Assembly (NCBI RefSeq): GCF_000220395.1
Contig: NW_004086057.1
Location: 1-64,000 of the forward strand
Direction: 5' to 3'
Length of the DNA: 64,000 bases
Source: Ichthyophthirius multifiliis
Lineage: Eukaryota > Ciliophora > Oligohymenophorea > Hymenostomatida
Part shown: in pieces, positions 52,608 to 64,000 of the stretch
How the letters are laid out: the number at the start of each line of letters is the position of its first letter
How positions within the stretch are numbered: position 1 is the first letter of the stretch
Notes under the pieces: model-generated
Database searches by the model: none
What the model was told of the DNA's origin: nothing
Seen by the model: the letters and a program-made list of their open reading frames with translations, nothing else
Position numbers and translations under genes: made by a program

Positions 52608-55600
52608 ATATGTGTATATATATTATAATTTCTTAGATTGACGCAGATAAATTCGTTTAGAATAAAGCCATTAATATTTATATAATTGTATTTTTTATTA
52701 TGTTTGCTAATATATTGTCTGAAAAATATTAATTTACAATTGAAATTATAAACACAGATATAAAATAAAGCAAAAAAAATTAAATTTTTAATCCAAATGA
52801 AATTTAAAATTTAGAATCTTATAAATAAAAATTTATATAAATTATATAAGATTAATAATAAATGAAATCTCTAATAATCAGTTTTAATTAAAATAAAGTA
52901 AATTTAAAAATAATACTATATTATTTTAATAAATTAGTTTGAAAATAAATAATATGAATTAATGAAAGAAATAGGTAAATATAGTGGTTCATTAGAAAAT
53001 GCTTCTAATGTGTATTTATCAATAAATTTGAATTTATTATAAAGAGAATTACTAAAATATATAGAATTTTCAATTGAAATTTGCCGAAACTGGGCTGAAA
53101 GAAGAGAAATTAATGAAAACTTAGACGATCTTATTTAAACATAATAGAAGTTTTTTAAATAATTGCATATTTCTTAATAAAAAATAAAAGCGCCTAAAGA
53201 GTTTTTAAATGATTTACCAAAACAACTAGAAGAAGTAAAATAAAAAGAAAAACTAAGTGAGTAAAAAATTGCTTCGTTCGAAGAAAATTTAAATAAATTT
53301 AACAGCATTTTTGATTAATTTTAAAAGCTTTTTTAAAGTAAATTATATACAGATACTTTTGGACTAACTGAGAAATTATTTTGCGAATAAACAGTCTAAA
53401 AAATAGCTTTTAGTGTGTTTTTTATAACACATTTATCCCCAAAAGATCGATAAGAATTGGAAGATGAATTAAAAATTGAAAATAAAGATTTTTCTTTGAT
53501 AAAAGACATCTAAATATATCGCTATTTGTAACAAAATAATACATTTTTTTATTAAAAAATGTAAGAAAAAAATATTGTTTTTTCTTAATAATTCCTTTGT
53601 GTATATTCTATAGTGGAATTTTTGGCAGAAAAAGACTCTTTTTATTATCCTTTAATTTTGGATGAGAGTTCTGGTATTTTTTTGTATTTTTTAAGAAATA
53701 AATTTTCTTAAGAGTAAATAATTATTGAAAGTGAAATAAAAACAGAAAAAACGTAAAAAAATATCACTGAAAGTGTATAATTTGGACTTAATTTAATCAT
53801 TTAAAATCCATAAGAAGAACTTTTTGATTGTATAAAAATTTTATTAATAAATAAACAATTGAAAATGAATTAATAATTTTTTAAAAATGAAGTATTTTTG
53901 TTCGGAGAAAAAATTAAAATTCATAATAATTTTCGTCTTTATATTATTATTGATGATTTATTTTATTAAAAGAATAAAAATATTTTCGGTTAAAATAAAT
54001 ACGGCTTCTTTTTCTTCTTTTGTAGGTTTTCTGTTTAGGATTGCTTAGATGTTCTTTTTTATAAAAGTTTATTCCATTCATATTTCTGGGATTCTAAAAT
54101 ATCTAATATAGTGTAAAAAGAGCTTCAATAGATTAAAAATGGAGAACTTTTAGTAGATAAATGTATTCTATAATTAATAGAAAAAATGTAAATCCATAAA
54201 GATATTAGTGATGTTTCTATATATCCCTTTTTAATTTAAGAAATTAATTTTATGTAAAAATAAGTGAATGTGTTGATTTCTGAAGAAGATAAAAAAAAAA
54301 AAAATATGGCTCTTTTTGAAAATAAAGAGATAGTATATTAAATTATGTTAGAAGAAAGTTACTTTAATTTAGAATTGTTTGAAATTCTTTAAACTGTATA
54401 TGATAATTTTAAGGATTTTTTTGAAAAAATATTAATTGTTTTAGAAAAAATGGGACTTTAAAATTAATTTATGAATTTTTTTTTAGTTGAAAATGTATTT
54501 TTTTGTGGAAAAGAAATATAATAAGAAGAAGAAAGTTTATAAAAGAATTAAAAAAATAAAAATAATAATAATTGGATAATATTATTCAAAAAGAAAATAA
54601 TTAAAAATGTTTTTTTATTTAATTTGAGTAATAGAAAAGCTTTCTTTTTCCTTTTAAATTTATCCTAATTATATTTAAAAAATAAAGAAGAAAATAAATA
54701 TATTTTAGTAGAATTTAAAGACAATAAACTAAATGAAAAAATATTTATAAACGAAAAAAATTAAAAGAAAAAACTACTCCCTTAACTATAAATAGATATA
54801 TCATAAGAAAATGAAATAAATGGTACTTTTGATAAAATAACTAATACTACTTTAGAAAATAAACTTATTAGTTTATTTGGAAAAGGCCCTTTTGAAGCTT
54901 TCGAATAAATTTTACCTTTTTTTCATGAAAACAGTAAAATTTTTCTTATTAAAAAAAGCTTTTAAGAAGCTTTTTAAGAATGGATTTAATTTTAAAATAC
55001 ATCTTTTTTTCAAAGTAATTCATATTTTTTCCCTTTAATGCCTTCTGGCTTAGAAAAAAAACTTAGTCCAATTCAAATTCTTATTTTTGTTAAATACTTC
55101 AAGCCAGATCTTTTGGAAAAAGCTTTTCTTTTTTTTATTTAGGATATTTTGTAGAAAGAATTAAACTATACTTTAGAAGAAATAGAAGACTTATTTGAAA
55201 AGAATAATGATTTTCCTGATTATTTATTTTAAAAAAATGAATTCTTATCTATAAAGCCTATTTTTATTTTATATAAGAATATTTACTAAATTCCTAATAT
55301 AAGTTTTATTTTATAAAATAAAGCTTAATAGTTGAAAATTAAAGTCTAGATAATAAAAATTTCTTGTAATATAATTAATATAGAATACATTTGTAGAGAA
55401 ATCGAAAATTATGCAGGATGTGAAGAATGGATATTGCTTGAAAATTTAAGTTATTTAGATGAAAAAGAAAGAAAAACTTTAATTGGTAAAATAAGAGAAT
55501 TATTTGAAGGATAAAATTCTTAAAAAAATTGGAAGTTGTTTATTTTAGAAAAAGAAACTAATTTTTTAGATGCATAGTTTTTAAATTCACCTTTTTTAAG

Positions 55601-56776
55601 TTATTTTTTTTATAAAAATAAATATTGATAAATTTTTAATTTTTTTATAAATAATATAAATAAATTTATATTTTTTATTTTTTTTAAAAAAGGTAATTGC
55701 ATGAGAATATATGTTAAAGAAAATAAATAAAATTCAAAAGGATATTTAAGTGAGAAAATAAAAGAAGAAGAACATATGAAAATAAAATTATTTTTGGAAT
55801 AATAAAAAGGAAAAATTGAAGAAAAATATTTTAATTTGAATTGTTTTTTAGATTTAAATAATAATATTTATTTGAAAGAAAATTAAGATAAAACAATTTT
55901 ATTTCCATTTAAATTTTTCTAATTTTTAATTAAAAATTACTTCAAATTTATTTTTTAAGTAAAAAATTAATCTTTTTATGAAATTTTCTTTTCTTTAAAA
56001 TTTAAAGAAGAAGTTTTTCTACAGGAAATTTTTTTAAATAAAAAAGCTTTAATTTCTTTAAAAAATACTCACTTTTTAGACTTTATTTTTTAACCAAAAA
56101 TATGTCAAATTTTCTTTGGATCTTCTAAATAAAATGCTTCATAATTTTAAAATGCTATTTTGACAAATTAATCTTTAAAAATTGTTTCTGAAAATGAATT
56201 TTAATATGAGATTCCTTTATTAAATAAAAATTAAAATAATAATTTAGCAGAAGAAGATGATGAGTTAAATTTTATGAATAATTTTCCAAAGGAAGATCCA
56301 CCATAAATATCGAATATTTAATTTAATTAATAGATATTATATAATTATTAAAATGCATAAAAATTAATTAATAAATATTAGTAATATTAAGAATTTAAAT
56401 AATAAAATACAAAAAATAAACTAGATGAAACATTTTTTTTATTATAATAATTATTGTAAATCTTTTAAGTAAAAATTGACATAAATAGATTTTAAAAAAT
56501 TTAACAAAAAATAGAAAAAAAAAATCTAAAAAAAAAATATATAAAAAATAATGAAATAAATAATAGTATATTAAAAGAAAGTAATAGTTAATTTTCTGAT
56601 AATAATATTTAAAATTAATCTTCAAATTAATTATTAAAAAAGGAAAAAAAAATTTCATTTTAAGATTTAAATAATATTTATATTTTAAATGAAATAATAT
56701 ACATAAATAAAATAGTATATATAAAAAAAATATATAAATATATAAATATATAAATATATAAATAAATATATATTTA

Positions 56777-56807
<31 letters not shown>

Positions 56808-57936
56808 TTTTTCTTAAGTTTGATATGATAATATAGGATATTTAATAATTATTATATTTAATTTATTAATCAGAGTAAATTAATAATATAAAAATTTTTT
56901 TTTTTATTTTTTTTATTTTTTTTAGCAATGAATTTTGTATCTATAAAAATAAAATTTTGATTTCTCTTTTGAAAAATAAAGTTCCTTCTAAATGGTAAGA
57001 TGCTACTTTTTATTCAAATTAAAATTCTTTAAATAATTACATTTATAAAATATTATAATTTCAAAATAATTTATAATTTATTTTTTAAAATAATATAAAT
57101 TAAACTCAATTGCATATTTAACTTGATTAAATAATTAATCCATTTTCTTATTTCTTAACTTTAATATAGCATTATGCTATATAGAATAAAGTAATTTATT
57201 TTGTTATTGATATATTAAAAAATAATAGATTAAATTAAATGAAGTTAAAATATAATTAAAAGAAATTAATAATTCTAATCTAAATTTAAATAAAAATGAT
57301 ATTTCTGTCATAATTTCAGGTTTGTTTTTAATAAATGGAATTTTGAACTTAAATTTTATGCTTGAAGATGAATAAAATAAATAATTTTAATTTTAATTGC
57401 CACCATTAAATCTTATATTATCTTAAAAATAATAAAGAATAAAAAACTTAGAAGGAAATGTAAATAATTAATTTATATATTTTATTTTTTAAATCTATTA
57501 TTATTATTTTTAGATAAATTAAAATATAAGTATTCCTATAGAACTAGTAAATTAAAGTAATTCTAAGTTCGATTTAGAAAATGAACATTATTTCTAATTA
57601 TTAAATCCTTTTAAATAATTTAAATATGAAAAAGAATAAAAAACCAACAAAAATAATTATAATAAATAAGCAACTTTTTTAAAATATAATTTATAAAATT
57701 CAAAAGATGAAATTATTAAATAAAAAGATTTCAAAGAAATAAATATTAATTAATTTTTCTAAAATAACTATCCTAATGCCGACTATGTTATAAGAATTCC
57801 ATTTATAAACCCTTTTAGTAGATCCGAATATAGTTAATTTTAAATTCAAATTTACCTTTATTTGATATCAAGAAAGCCTTAAGAACATTGGGAAAACAAG
57901 AAAACATCATTATAATTTAAAAGTTTTGAAATTTGA
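40688..57936 (+). CDS. Divergent dynein heavy chain with degraded AAA motifs
   Basis: Very large multi-exon gene, ATG 40688 to TGA 57934-57936, about 5,000 residues. N-terminal region (VLGYSKWIDLSGKIQW; KQCQIINYDSQKQKFLIQW) and a long helical tail run to ~47200. AAA1 at ~47310-47900 has LFGQKSSGKYQICKSL in place of the GPAGTGKTE loop and GGYWLFLQNFHLFSPG where CFDEFNR is normal. AAA2 (~48230-49000) has IIYGNSSSKKSTLINLIAYI and DWIIFDIP. AAA3 keeps IIFIDNINM (~50055) and LLEHKGWYSNH but its P-loop region is PFFINSLFQSGLSTF. AAA4 (~51400-51900) has no GKS/T. The stalk coiled coil spans ~51960-53330. AAA6 (ENYAGCEEWILLENLSYLDE; NWKLFILEKETNFLD) and a C-terminal domain (DISVIISGLFLINGILNLNF) follow. 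Domain order supports a dynein heavy chain, inner-arm-like by its single-chain layout; the subtype is not certain. A non-motor or regulatory chain is possible. Confidence 0.8.
49200..49259 (+). repeat. (AAT)20 microsatellite coding for 20 asparagines
   Basis: Twenty perfect AAT units inside the dynein frame, between AAA2 and AAA3, after INE and before QINNLHDF. The frame of the flanking conserved sequence makes this polyasparagine rather than polyglutamine. Confidence 0.9.
52561..52623. repeat. (TA)n microsatellite within a dynein intron
   Basis: Long alternating TA tract with a few TATG interruptions. It lies in the non-coding gap between KPEKYKEYVKQNQ and IDADKFVQNK of the dynein stalk and so sits in an intron. 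Confidence 0.8.
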
Positions 57937-58094
57937 TATAAAATATATTATTCATTTTTTTTTAAAATAAAATAAAATAAAAAATAAATCAACTTTTTTT
58001 ATTTGATAAATAAAATAATTATATTTATTATAAAATACATATAATATTTATAATTTATTAAAAACATAAAAAAAATAAAGATAAAAAATTCAAC

Positions 58095-59087
58095 TCAATA
58101 ATTAAATAATTTATTTACGTAAAAGTCTTATTTTTAAACTGAATCTTAAAATTAAATAAAAAAAAAAACTTCATTTTTTATTTATAAGCATTTAATTAAT
58201 GTAGGATTTATATGATCAAAATAGTAGTTTTTGTAAATTTAGCAATTATCATAATTTAATTAATAAATTATAAGTTCAGTTTTACCGTGTAAATTTAAGC
58301 ATACAAAAAAAATATATTTCAAATCAGAATTTTTTTGCTAAAAAATAGAATATAATAAAAGATTCCGAATATCTCTTATTTTAAAAGTAAATTCTATTTA
58401 TTTATTTGATTATTTTAAAATTTCAAAATATTAAATATCAACATAATTACTACTTGAATGAAAAACACTTATATATATATTTTATTATAAACGGACTACT
58501 TTTTTATTTCCAACCAAATCTTTATGAAATTTATAAATTAAATTGAACTCTTATTTAAATAATTCGAATGAATATAAACTATTTTATTCTTAAATTATTA
58601 TTTGTTTTTATTTGTCTTGTAGATTTTTTACTAAATCAAGTATTTGTCCTCCTTACATCTAACATTATTTTATTATTTTAAAATTTTATATATTTATTAA
58701 TTTTATTCCTTCAGAATCTTAAACAACAATCTTATAATTATCAAAACCTAACAGATTATAACAAGGAAATTTTTGTAACTTTTTTATTATTTTTGTATTT
58801 GAAGGATTAACATTTACTATATATAAATCAGTATCTTTTATTATGTATTTTTTTCTATGTATTTTATATATTTAAGGAAAATAAAAAGGAGAAACTAAAA
58901 CATGTTAATGAATATAAGATAGCAAGCCTTAATCATTTAATATATAAAATAGAACATATATTTTATTTTATTTAAAACAAAATAATATAAGAGTTTTTTC
59001 ATCAAACTTTTCTAAATATAAGACTAAAAAGTTTTAATCAAAATCTAAATCTACTGTTATAAATTCACTATTTTACAAAAAACTCAT
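58095..59087 (-). CDS. Unrecognised intronless protein, possible beta-propeller
   Basis: Minus-strand frame from ATG 59087 to TGA 58095-58097, 330 residues, no intron. The sequence begins MSFLQNSEFITVDLDFDQNF and is rich in short hydrophobic beta-like strands separated by polar turns: ILFCFKQNKIYVLFYILNDQ, NLLGFDNYKIVVQDSEGIKL, IQNFKIIKQCQMQGGQILDL, VVRLQQNIYISVFHSSSNYV, LKYIFFVCLNLHGKTELII. That pattern suggests a WD-like or other beta-propeller, but no repeat signature (GH...WD) is present and no family was recognised. Length well above chance for this composition and mixed amino-acid use support a gene. It is convergent with the dynein gene (158 nt) and divergent from the SMARCD gene. Confidence 0.72.
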
Positions 59088-59438
59088 TTTATTTAATTAT
59101 TTTTTATGCTGTTTTATTATTTATTATAACTTTTAAAACAAATTATTTTAAATGAAGGTAAATTAAGTAAATAAAAATAAGAAAAATAATTAACTTATAT
59201 ATTGTATTAAAAAATTATTAAATTTTTTAATTTTAATTTTTTTTTTATTTCCATTTATATTTTTCTCCCACTTATAATTAAATTTTTAATTTTTCAATTA
59301 AATACATATATATTTTAAATCTATTCAACAAAATAGATATTAAATAAAAATTAAAGAAAAGGAAAAAATATATATTTTTTTTTAAAAAAAATGTAAAACA
59401 AAAATAATTATACAGTTCCATAACAAGAAGTCTAAAAA
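59088..59438. other. Divergent promoter region
   Basis: 350 bp of A/T between the divergent 58095-59087 gene and the SMARCD gene; contains A- and T-tracts only. Confidence 0.6.
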
Positions 59439-59574
59439 ATGAAATAAAAAATAAACTTCATAGAAAATTAGCAACCATAATATTAATATTAAAAAGAAAT
59501 GATTTTAAAACAATAACAACAAATGTATTTAAATAGCATGCCTTAACAATAATAAAATCAATATTAACAATAGC

Positions 59575-59627
<53 letters not shown>

Positions 59628-60846
59628 CATCCATAGCAATAATAACCATAATAACTTTCTTAATAATAATAATTATCAACTGAATAATAATATCTTTAGC
59701 AATTTTAATAATAATAATAATTTAATTCTAAATACCACATAAATTCCTTTTATGATTATCAATTTTAATATCCAGAAATAACTCCAGATATGTTATAAAT
59801 AAGTAGCGATTTTTAACTTATCTAAAGACTCTTTTAATATGAATAAAAATTAGATAAAATGATTAAAAAAAACGTTTTGATTTGTAAGAAAATTTCGCAC
59901 TTCCAATTTAGAAAAATAAATAGATTTTTAGAATTTATATAAGTAATGATTATAATTTAATTAATGAACCTTAAAAATATCCAAATGCTGAATTTCAAAA
60001 TTTCGATTAAGAAAATAATTAAAAAAATGAGTATTAATGGTAATTAAAAATATACGGGCATTTATTATCATAAAATAAAGTAATTTTTTATTTGGATATT
60101 TTTTAAATATTTTTTTTAGAATAACGCAGCTAATTTTACTACTCAAAAATAAGTTTTTTCAAACTTCTTTTCTAAAGTTTATATTGAATTAGGAAATTAA
60201 ACCATTTAAAGCTAATAAGGAGGAGTAAATCCTGACGTTTTTATCGTATTATTATTCTTAAATATTACTTTTTTTTAATTATATTTTATAAAAAAATAAG
60301 TGGCGTAAGTAAGATAAATAAGATTGTGAAGGAATAATAGTGAGAAAGTAAAGTAGTCAAGAAACAGTAGCTGTTCTTCATTTTTATTAATACTATTGCC
60401 CTTTAAAATTTAAAGTTTACATTTTTTTATTAATTATATTTTTTCATAAATTTTTATTTTATTAAAAGGTTGATTAGAAATTAGCATAGGTTATTGGATA
60501 TGATTAATGTAGTAGAAGCACAGCTTTAAGTGCTGTTTGGGAATATATAAAAGTATTTTTCTAAATAAAATATAATTAAATTTAATTTATTATTAAATAA
60601 AGCTTAAAAATCTTTAGGATAATGAAAATAAAAGCGAAATAAATTGTGACGAACTTTTAAAAAATGTAATTAATATTATTAAAATTATAATATATAATTT
60701 ATTTAAAATAAAAAAGCTTTTCTTATAAGATAAAATTAATATTGGATAAATAACAGGAAAAATTAGATAATACCTTCATCCTCCATCACCTATAACAATT
60801 AAATATTTAGTTAAGTATATAAATATATAAATATATATATATATAA

Positions 60847-60889
<43 letters not shown>

Positions 60890-61602
60890 AATATAAAAAA
60901 AAGATTGAGTGGAACTCCTGAATAAAATGAAAAAGTTTTTGATTTTATTGTTGATGTAGATAGTTAGTTAGGGACTGAAATTTTCCCTTTCTTTTCATAA
61001 AAAGTAGTTTTACAAGAAAAAAAAGAAACTCCAAAACATCCTTTTATGACTTTGAATTAATAAATAAAAGATTTGGACAAATAAATATAAGAAAATTTTG
61101 ACAAAATAAAAAGCCATAAATTTAAAAGAGATTCGTATAATGCTTATACTTTAAATCCTTCCCTTTTTATAGAAAATATGATTTTACAACAGAACATTTT
61201 ACTCTAAGTATTAATTTTTTTTTTTCAAATATATAATATTATTTTTAGATTATGAAAGAAGATTAGTAAGCAATTATAGAAGATCCTAAAACATTATAAT
61301 ATTTAGTTGATAATTAAGTATATTTTATTTATATTTAATACATATATTTAATCTTTTTTTTTTAGGATATTGTCGAGAGAGAAATTAGAAGATATGTAGA
61401 ATAAATTGATAATGAAAATGCAGAAAAATAGTTTAACAAAGAATAGGAATGCTTATAACAACAGTAATTATAATAAAGTCAATCAAAATAAGAAGAAAAT
61501 TAAAAAAATATTAATTAAAACTAAATAAATAATGGAGTTATTTAATAATAAGAACAGTAATCATAAATATAATAATAAATCAAATCATAAATATAATAAT
61601 GA
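59439..61602 (+). CDS. SWI/SNF subunit BAF60/SMARCD (Swp73/Rsc6-like)
   Basis: Multi-exon gene, ATG 59439 to TGA 61600-61602. BAF60/Swp73 is a core subunit of SWI/SNF chromatin remodellers. The first ~110 residues are polyglutamine-rich. Then come the family blocks: PEITPDMLQISSDFQLIQRL, FQYEQKLDKMIKK, RFDLQENFALPIQK, FRIYISNDYNLI, YQWQLKIYGHLL, FSKVYIELGNQT, WRKQDKQDCEGIIVRK, and the SWIB domain (CPLKFKVDQKLAQVIGYDQC, STALSAVWEYIK, DKINIGQITGKIRQYLHPPS), a beta region (FDFIVDVDSQLG) and a C-terminal helical part (DLDKQIQENFDKIKSHKFKR). Introns of ~40-60 nt lie at ~60079-60120, ~60246-60300, ~60421-60474 and further on. Between MIKK and RFDLQ the A-run at 59865-59872 is one base short for the conserved frame; see findings. 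The tail is again glutamine-rich. Confidence 0.92.
59565..59621 (+). repeat. (TAA)n tract coding for 19 glutamines
   Basis: Repeat of TAA with CAA and TAG at its start, in frame with the SMARCD start codon. Under the standard code it would be a run of stops; here it is polyglutamine. Confidence 0.85.
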
Positions 61603-63054
61603 TTTTTTATTTTTTAATTATAATAATATTTAAAAAAAATGATGCCAGCAATATAATTTTTTATGTTTATATTTGCTTTTAGCTTTTATGTTTAATAATA
61701 TAAATATTTATATAATAAAATTATTCTTTACTTTAACTAATAAAAGGTTCTTGGTCAATATGTTTTTTAAAAGCTTTGTTTATTTTTTAGAAATAAATTT
61801 GATTTTAGTTTTATTAATATTTTTTATTATATTTAAGATTCTTAATACCTTATCAAATACTATCTATTAATTTTCTTTTTTTAAAAAAATAAAATAAAAT
61901 CAAAAACTTATTATTTAAAGTAATTTATTTATTATTGACAAATTATATTAAATAATTGTATTTTGCTAGAATTTTATTTTTTTAAAATCTTTTTAATCAA
62001 AATAATCTTTTATTAAATATAATTATTTATTTGCTCAAGTTAATTATTTTATTAATTTTTATGTTGATTAATAATATAAATATTCTAATTTTTAAATTAT
62101 AATTTTTCTAATATTAATATATTCTTTTGACAATAATGTTTTATTATAAATTTAATCATTAAATTATCTTAGTCAAAAAGTAGTGAGTATATAGATTACC
62201 TTTTAAAAATATATTCAATAAAGTTTTTCTTTTAATTCCTAATTTTTAATTAAAAGCCTTTATTAAATTGAATATATTTTTAATTAGTTTTCTAATTTAT
62301 ATAATTTTTTTTTACTTTCATATGAAAATAAAATAAATATTTATATTTTTAAATTAATATTTTATTTTTTTCATTAAATTTTAAAATATTTTTAATTAAA
62401 AATGTATTGAATTTTATTTTATACAATGAACTATATTTAAACTCTTATTTTTCTTCTAATTTTTGTTTACTCTATTTAAAATTAAAATAAAAATACATAC
62501 ATAATATAGTTATCATTTTTTTATTTAATTATAAATGATTATAAACCAAAAAATTAAAGAATATATTTTATTTTGCTTTTTAAAGGTTATAACAATTTGA
62601 AACATAAAATATTATTTTTTATTAATTATTAATTATTATAATAATGCTTTTGCTTTTGCTATTTTAATAAAATAATTAGTTTAAGTTTTAATTTTAATTT
62701 TAATCTTAATCTGAATTTTTATATATTTATATATTCTAAAAATAAATACTTTATTATAATTTTTTTTTGGATAATATAATCTTTAAAATATTTTTTTTTT
62801 CTTATTATAATCCATTTTAAATTAATAATAAGATATATTTAATTTTTTTTATTATATTTAAGTTTGCTTTATTTAATATATTTTAATATATTATATTTTA
62901 TTTTGTTTTTTATTATTTATTAATAATAAAAAAAATTAAATATATATACAATATATTTTTTAAAAAGATATATCGTAAAAAAAATATATTAAATAATTTT
63001 TTTTTTTTTTTTTTTTTATTAAATTATTATAATTCTTAATTAAAAAAATAAAAT
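61603..63054. other. Intergenic region (1.45 kb)
   Basis: A/T-rich between two same-strand genes. A code-6 frame at 61639-61938 (99 codons, ATG to TGA, Phe/Tyr/Leu/Ile-rich) exists but is within chance length. No protein family, RNA gene or repeat family recognised. A long T-run (~20) at 62998-63017 lies just upstream of the next start. Confidence 0.5.
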
Positions 63055-64000
63055 ATGGAAGATTAACAATCCGATATAATTAAAAATTTAAATGAAATCC
63101 AATAATATATAAATGAATCTTTATTTGATATAGCTGAAAAAAAGCTTGATGAATTATTAAATTAAATAAATACATAAAAAAATTACCAAGAAATTTTAGA
63201 AAAAAACTAAACTTATTTAAATAAAGTAAAAAAAGAAATAAAAGATACAATGGACAATACAAGATTACAATTAATAGAAATGCACAATAATGAAAAATGG
63301 GAAGTAAATAAAATAAGTGAAAACTTTGAAATTAGTTTTAAGATTTTCGAGTAAACAAATACAGTTTCAATAAAAGCGCATGCAGAATTAGAAATACCTT
63401 GGTTTAATTTAGTTGCTTTGATTTATGAAGTAGATTTATTTACCGAATGGTTACCTTTTTGTAAGCAATCATATACAGTAAATATATATTTTTAAAATTA
63501 TTTATATAATTTTATAATAGATAGCTAAATTCAAAAAAAGTTAGAAGACCGCCTATTTTGAAATGGGGTTACCTTTTATACATAATAGAGATGCTTATAT
63601 TGAAGGAATTGGTATAGATAGATTAGATGTAAATGGAACTATTTTGATTAAATGTAGGTCTATATAGAATGATAAAGAATTAATGTAAAAAATAGGGATT
63701 GATTTGACTAAATCTAAAAATGTTTAGATTGATATAAAATTTTTTTCATGTGAAATTTAACCAATTACAAATGGAATGTATGATTTTATTTTTATTTTTA
63801 TTTTATTTATTTAAAGTGTTAAAATTAAAATTATTTCTAATATTAATCCAAAAGTTAATTTTATTCCTAAATGGATGATTAACTTCTTCTGTAAATAAGT
63901 AATTTTTCATATTTTTTTTTTTTATTTGTTTTTTTTTTTTAGTTTGGAAAATATTTAATTAAAAAAATGATTAGTTTGGCTAAAAATATAAAGGTAATAT
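63055..64000 (+). CDS. START-like lipid-binding protein (partial, runs off window)
   Basis: Begins at ATG 63055 and continues past the window end. Exon 1 (63055-63477) has an acidic helical N-terminus of ~80 residues (MEDQQSDIIKNLNEIQQYIN; coiled-coil-like DELLNQINTQKNYQEILEKN) and then enters a START-like fold: FEISFKIFEQTNTVSIKAHA, ELEIPWFNLVALIYEVDLF and TEWLPFCKQSYT, followed after intron 63478-63520 by TAYFEMGLPFIHNRDAYIEG. Further introns are at 63778-63816 and 63899-63942, each needed for frame. The last readable piece, NPKVNFIPKWMINFFCKQFG, matches the 'P.....P.wl.n...k' helix that closes START domains. START proteins carry sterols or phospholipids in a deep pocket; the ligand is not deducible here. 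START-like proteins of this build are frequent in ciliates and oomycetes. Confidence 0.8.

Noticed and set aside
61639-61938. Plus-strand frame of 99 codons rich in Phe/Tyr/Ile
   Set aside because: Chance-length frame in A/T-rich DNA, no recognisable domain.
1-64000. tRNA, rRNA, transposons, viral remnants
   Set aside because: No GC-rich tRNA-like island, rRNA block, transposase, reverse transcriptase, integrase or capsid-like sequence was recognised in any frame read under code 6.

Overview
The window is macronuclear-type DNA from an oligohymenophorean ciliate. Conserved proteins are only readable when TAA and TAG are translated as glutamine and TGA is the sole stop (genetic code 6); every gene end found here is TGA. 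Base composition is extremely AT-rich, introns are mostly 40-60 nt, begin GTA/GTT and end in A/T-rich AG, and genes are closely spaced. This fits Ichthyophthirius multifiliis or a close relative (inference from composition, code and intron style; no species marker gene was seen). Standard-code ORF calls are almost all shadows and miss nearly all real genes.

Layout, left to right. 1-3138: a (TAA)n microsatellite, a coiled-coil protein and a small TOG/CLASP-like protein, both on +. 3757-14526: one very large BEACH protein (ConA-like, PH-like, BEACH and WD40 regions). 15356-16270 (-): C2H2 zinc-finger protein. 18077-18896: TFIIIB subunit Bdp1. 19225-24798 (-): GBP-family GTPase with a giant coiled-coil tail. 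25811-29909: cyclin, RING-finger protein and mitochondrial carrier on +. 31363-37714: GPR180/TMEM145-like seven-TM protein, dual-specificity phosphatase with a polyglutamine tail, and an unrecognised coiled-coil protein on +. 37806-39869 (-): glucose-6-phosphate isomerase. 40688-57936: a very large, highly divergent dynein heavy chain. 58095-59087 (-): an unrecognised intronless protein. 59439-61602: BAF60/SMARCD subunit of SWI/SNF. 63055 to the window end: START-like lipid-binding protein (partial).

The genes do not form a pathway; this is ordinary eukaryotic gene order with housekeeping (PGI, Bdp1, SMARCD, carrier), cell cycle (cyclin), membrane traffic (BEACH, GBP) and cytoskeleton/cilium (TOG, dynein) functions side by side. 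No tRNA, rRNA, transposon, viral remnant or CRISPR array was recognised.

The most interesting object is the dynein heavy chain: it keeps the overall order (tail, AAA1-AAA4, stalk coiled coil, AAA6, C-terminal domain), but the nucleotide-binding motifs of AAA1-AAA4 are degraded, including the hydrolysis motif of AAA1. A second point is technical: four A-run one-base excesses cluster in 226 bp of the PGI gene and one A-run is one base short in SMARCD, which looks like sequence error in otherwise intact essential genes.
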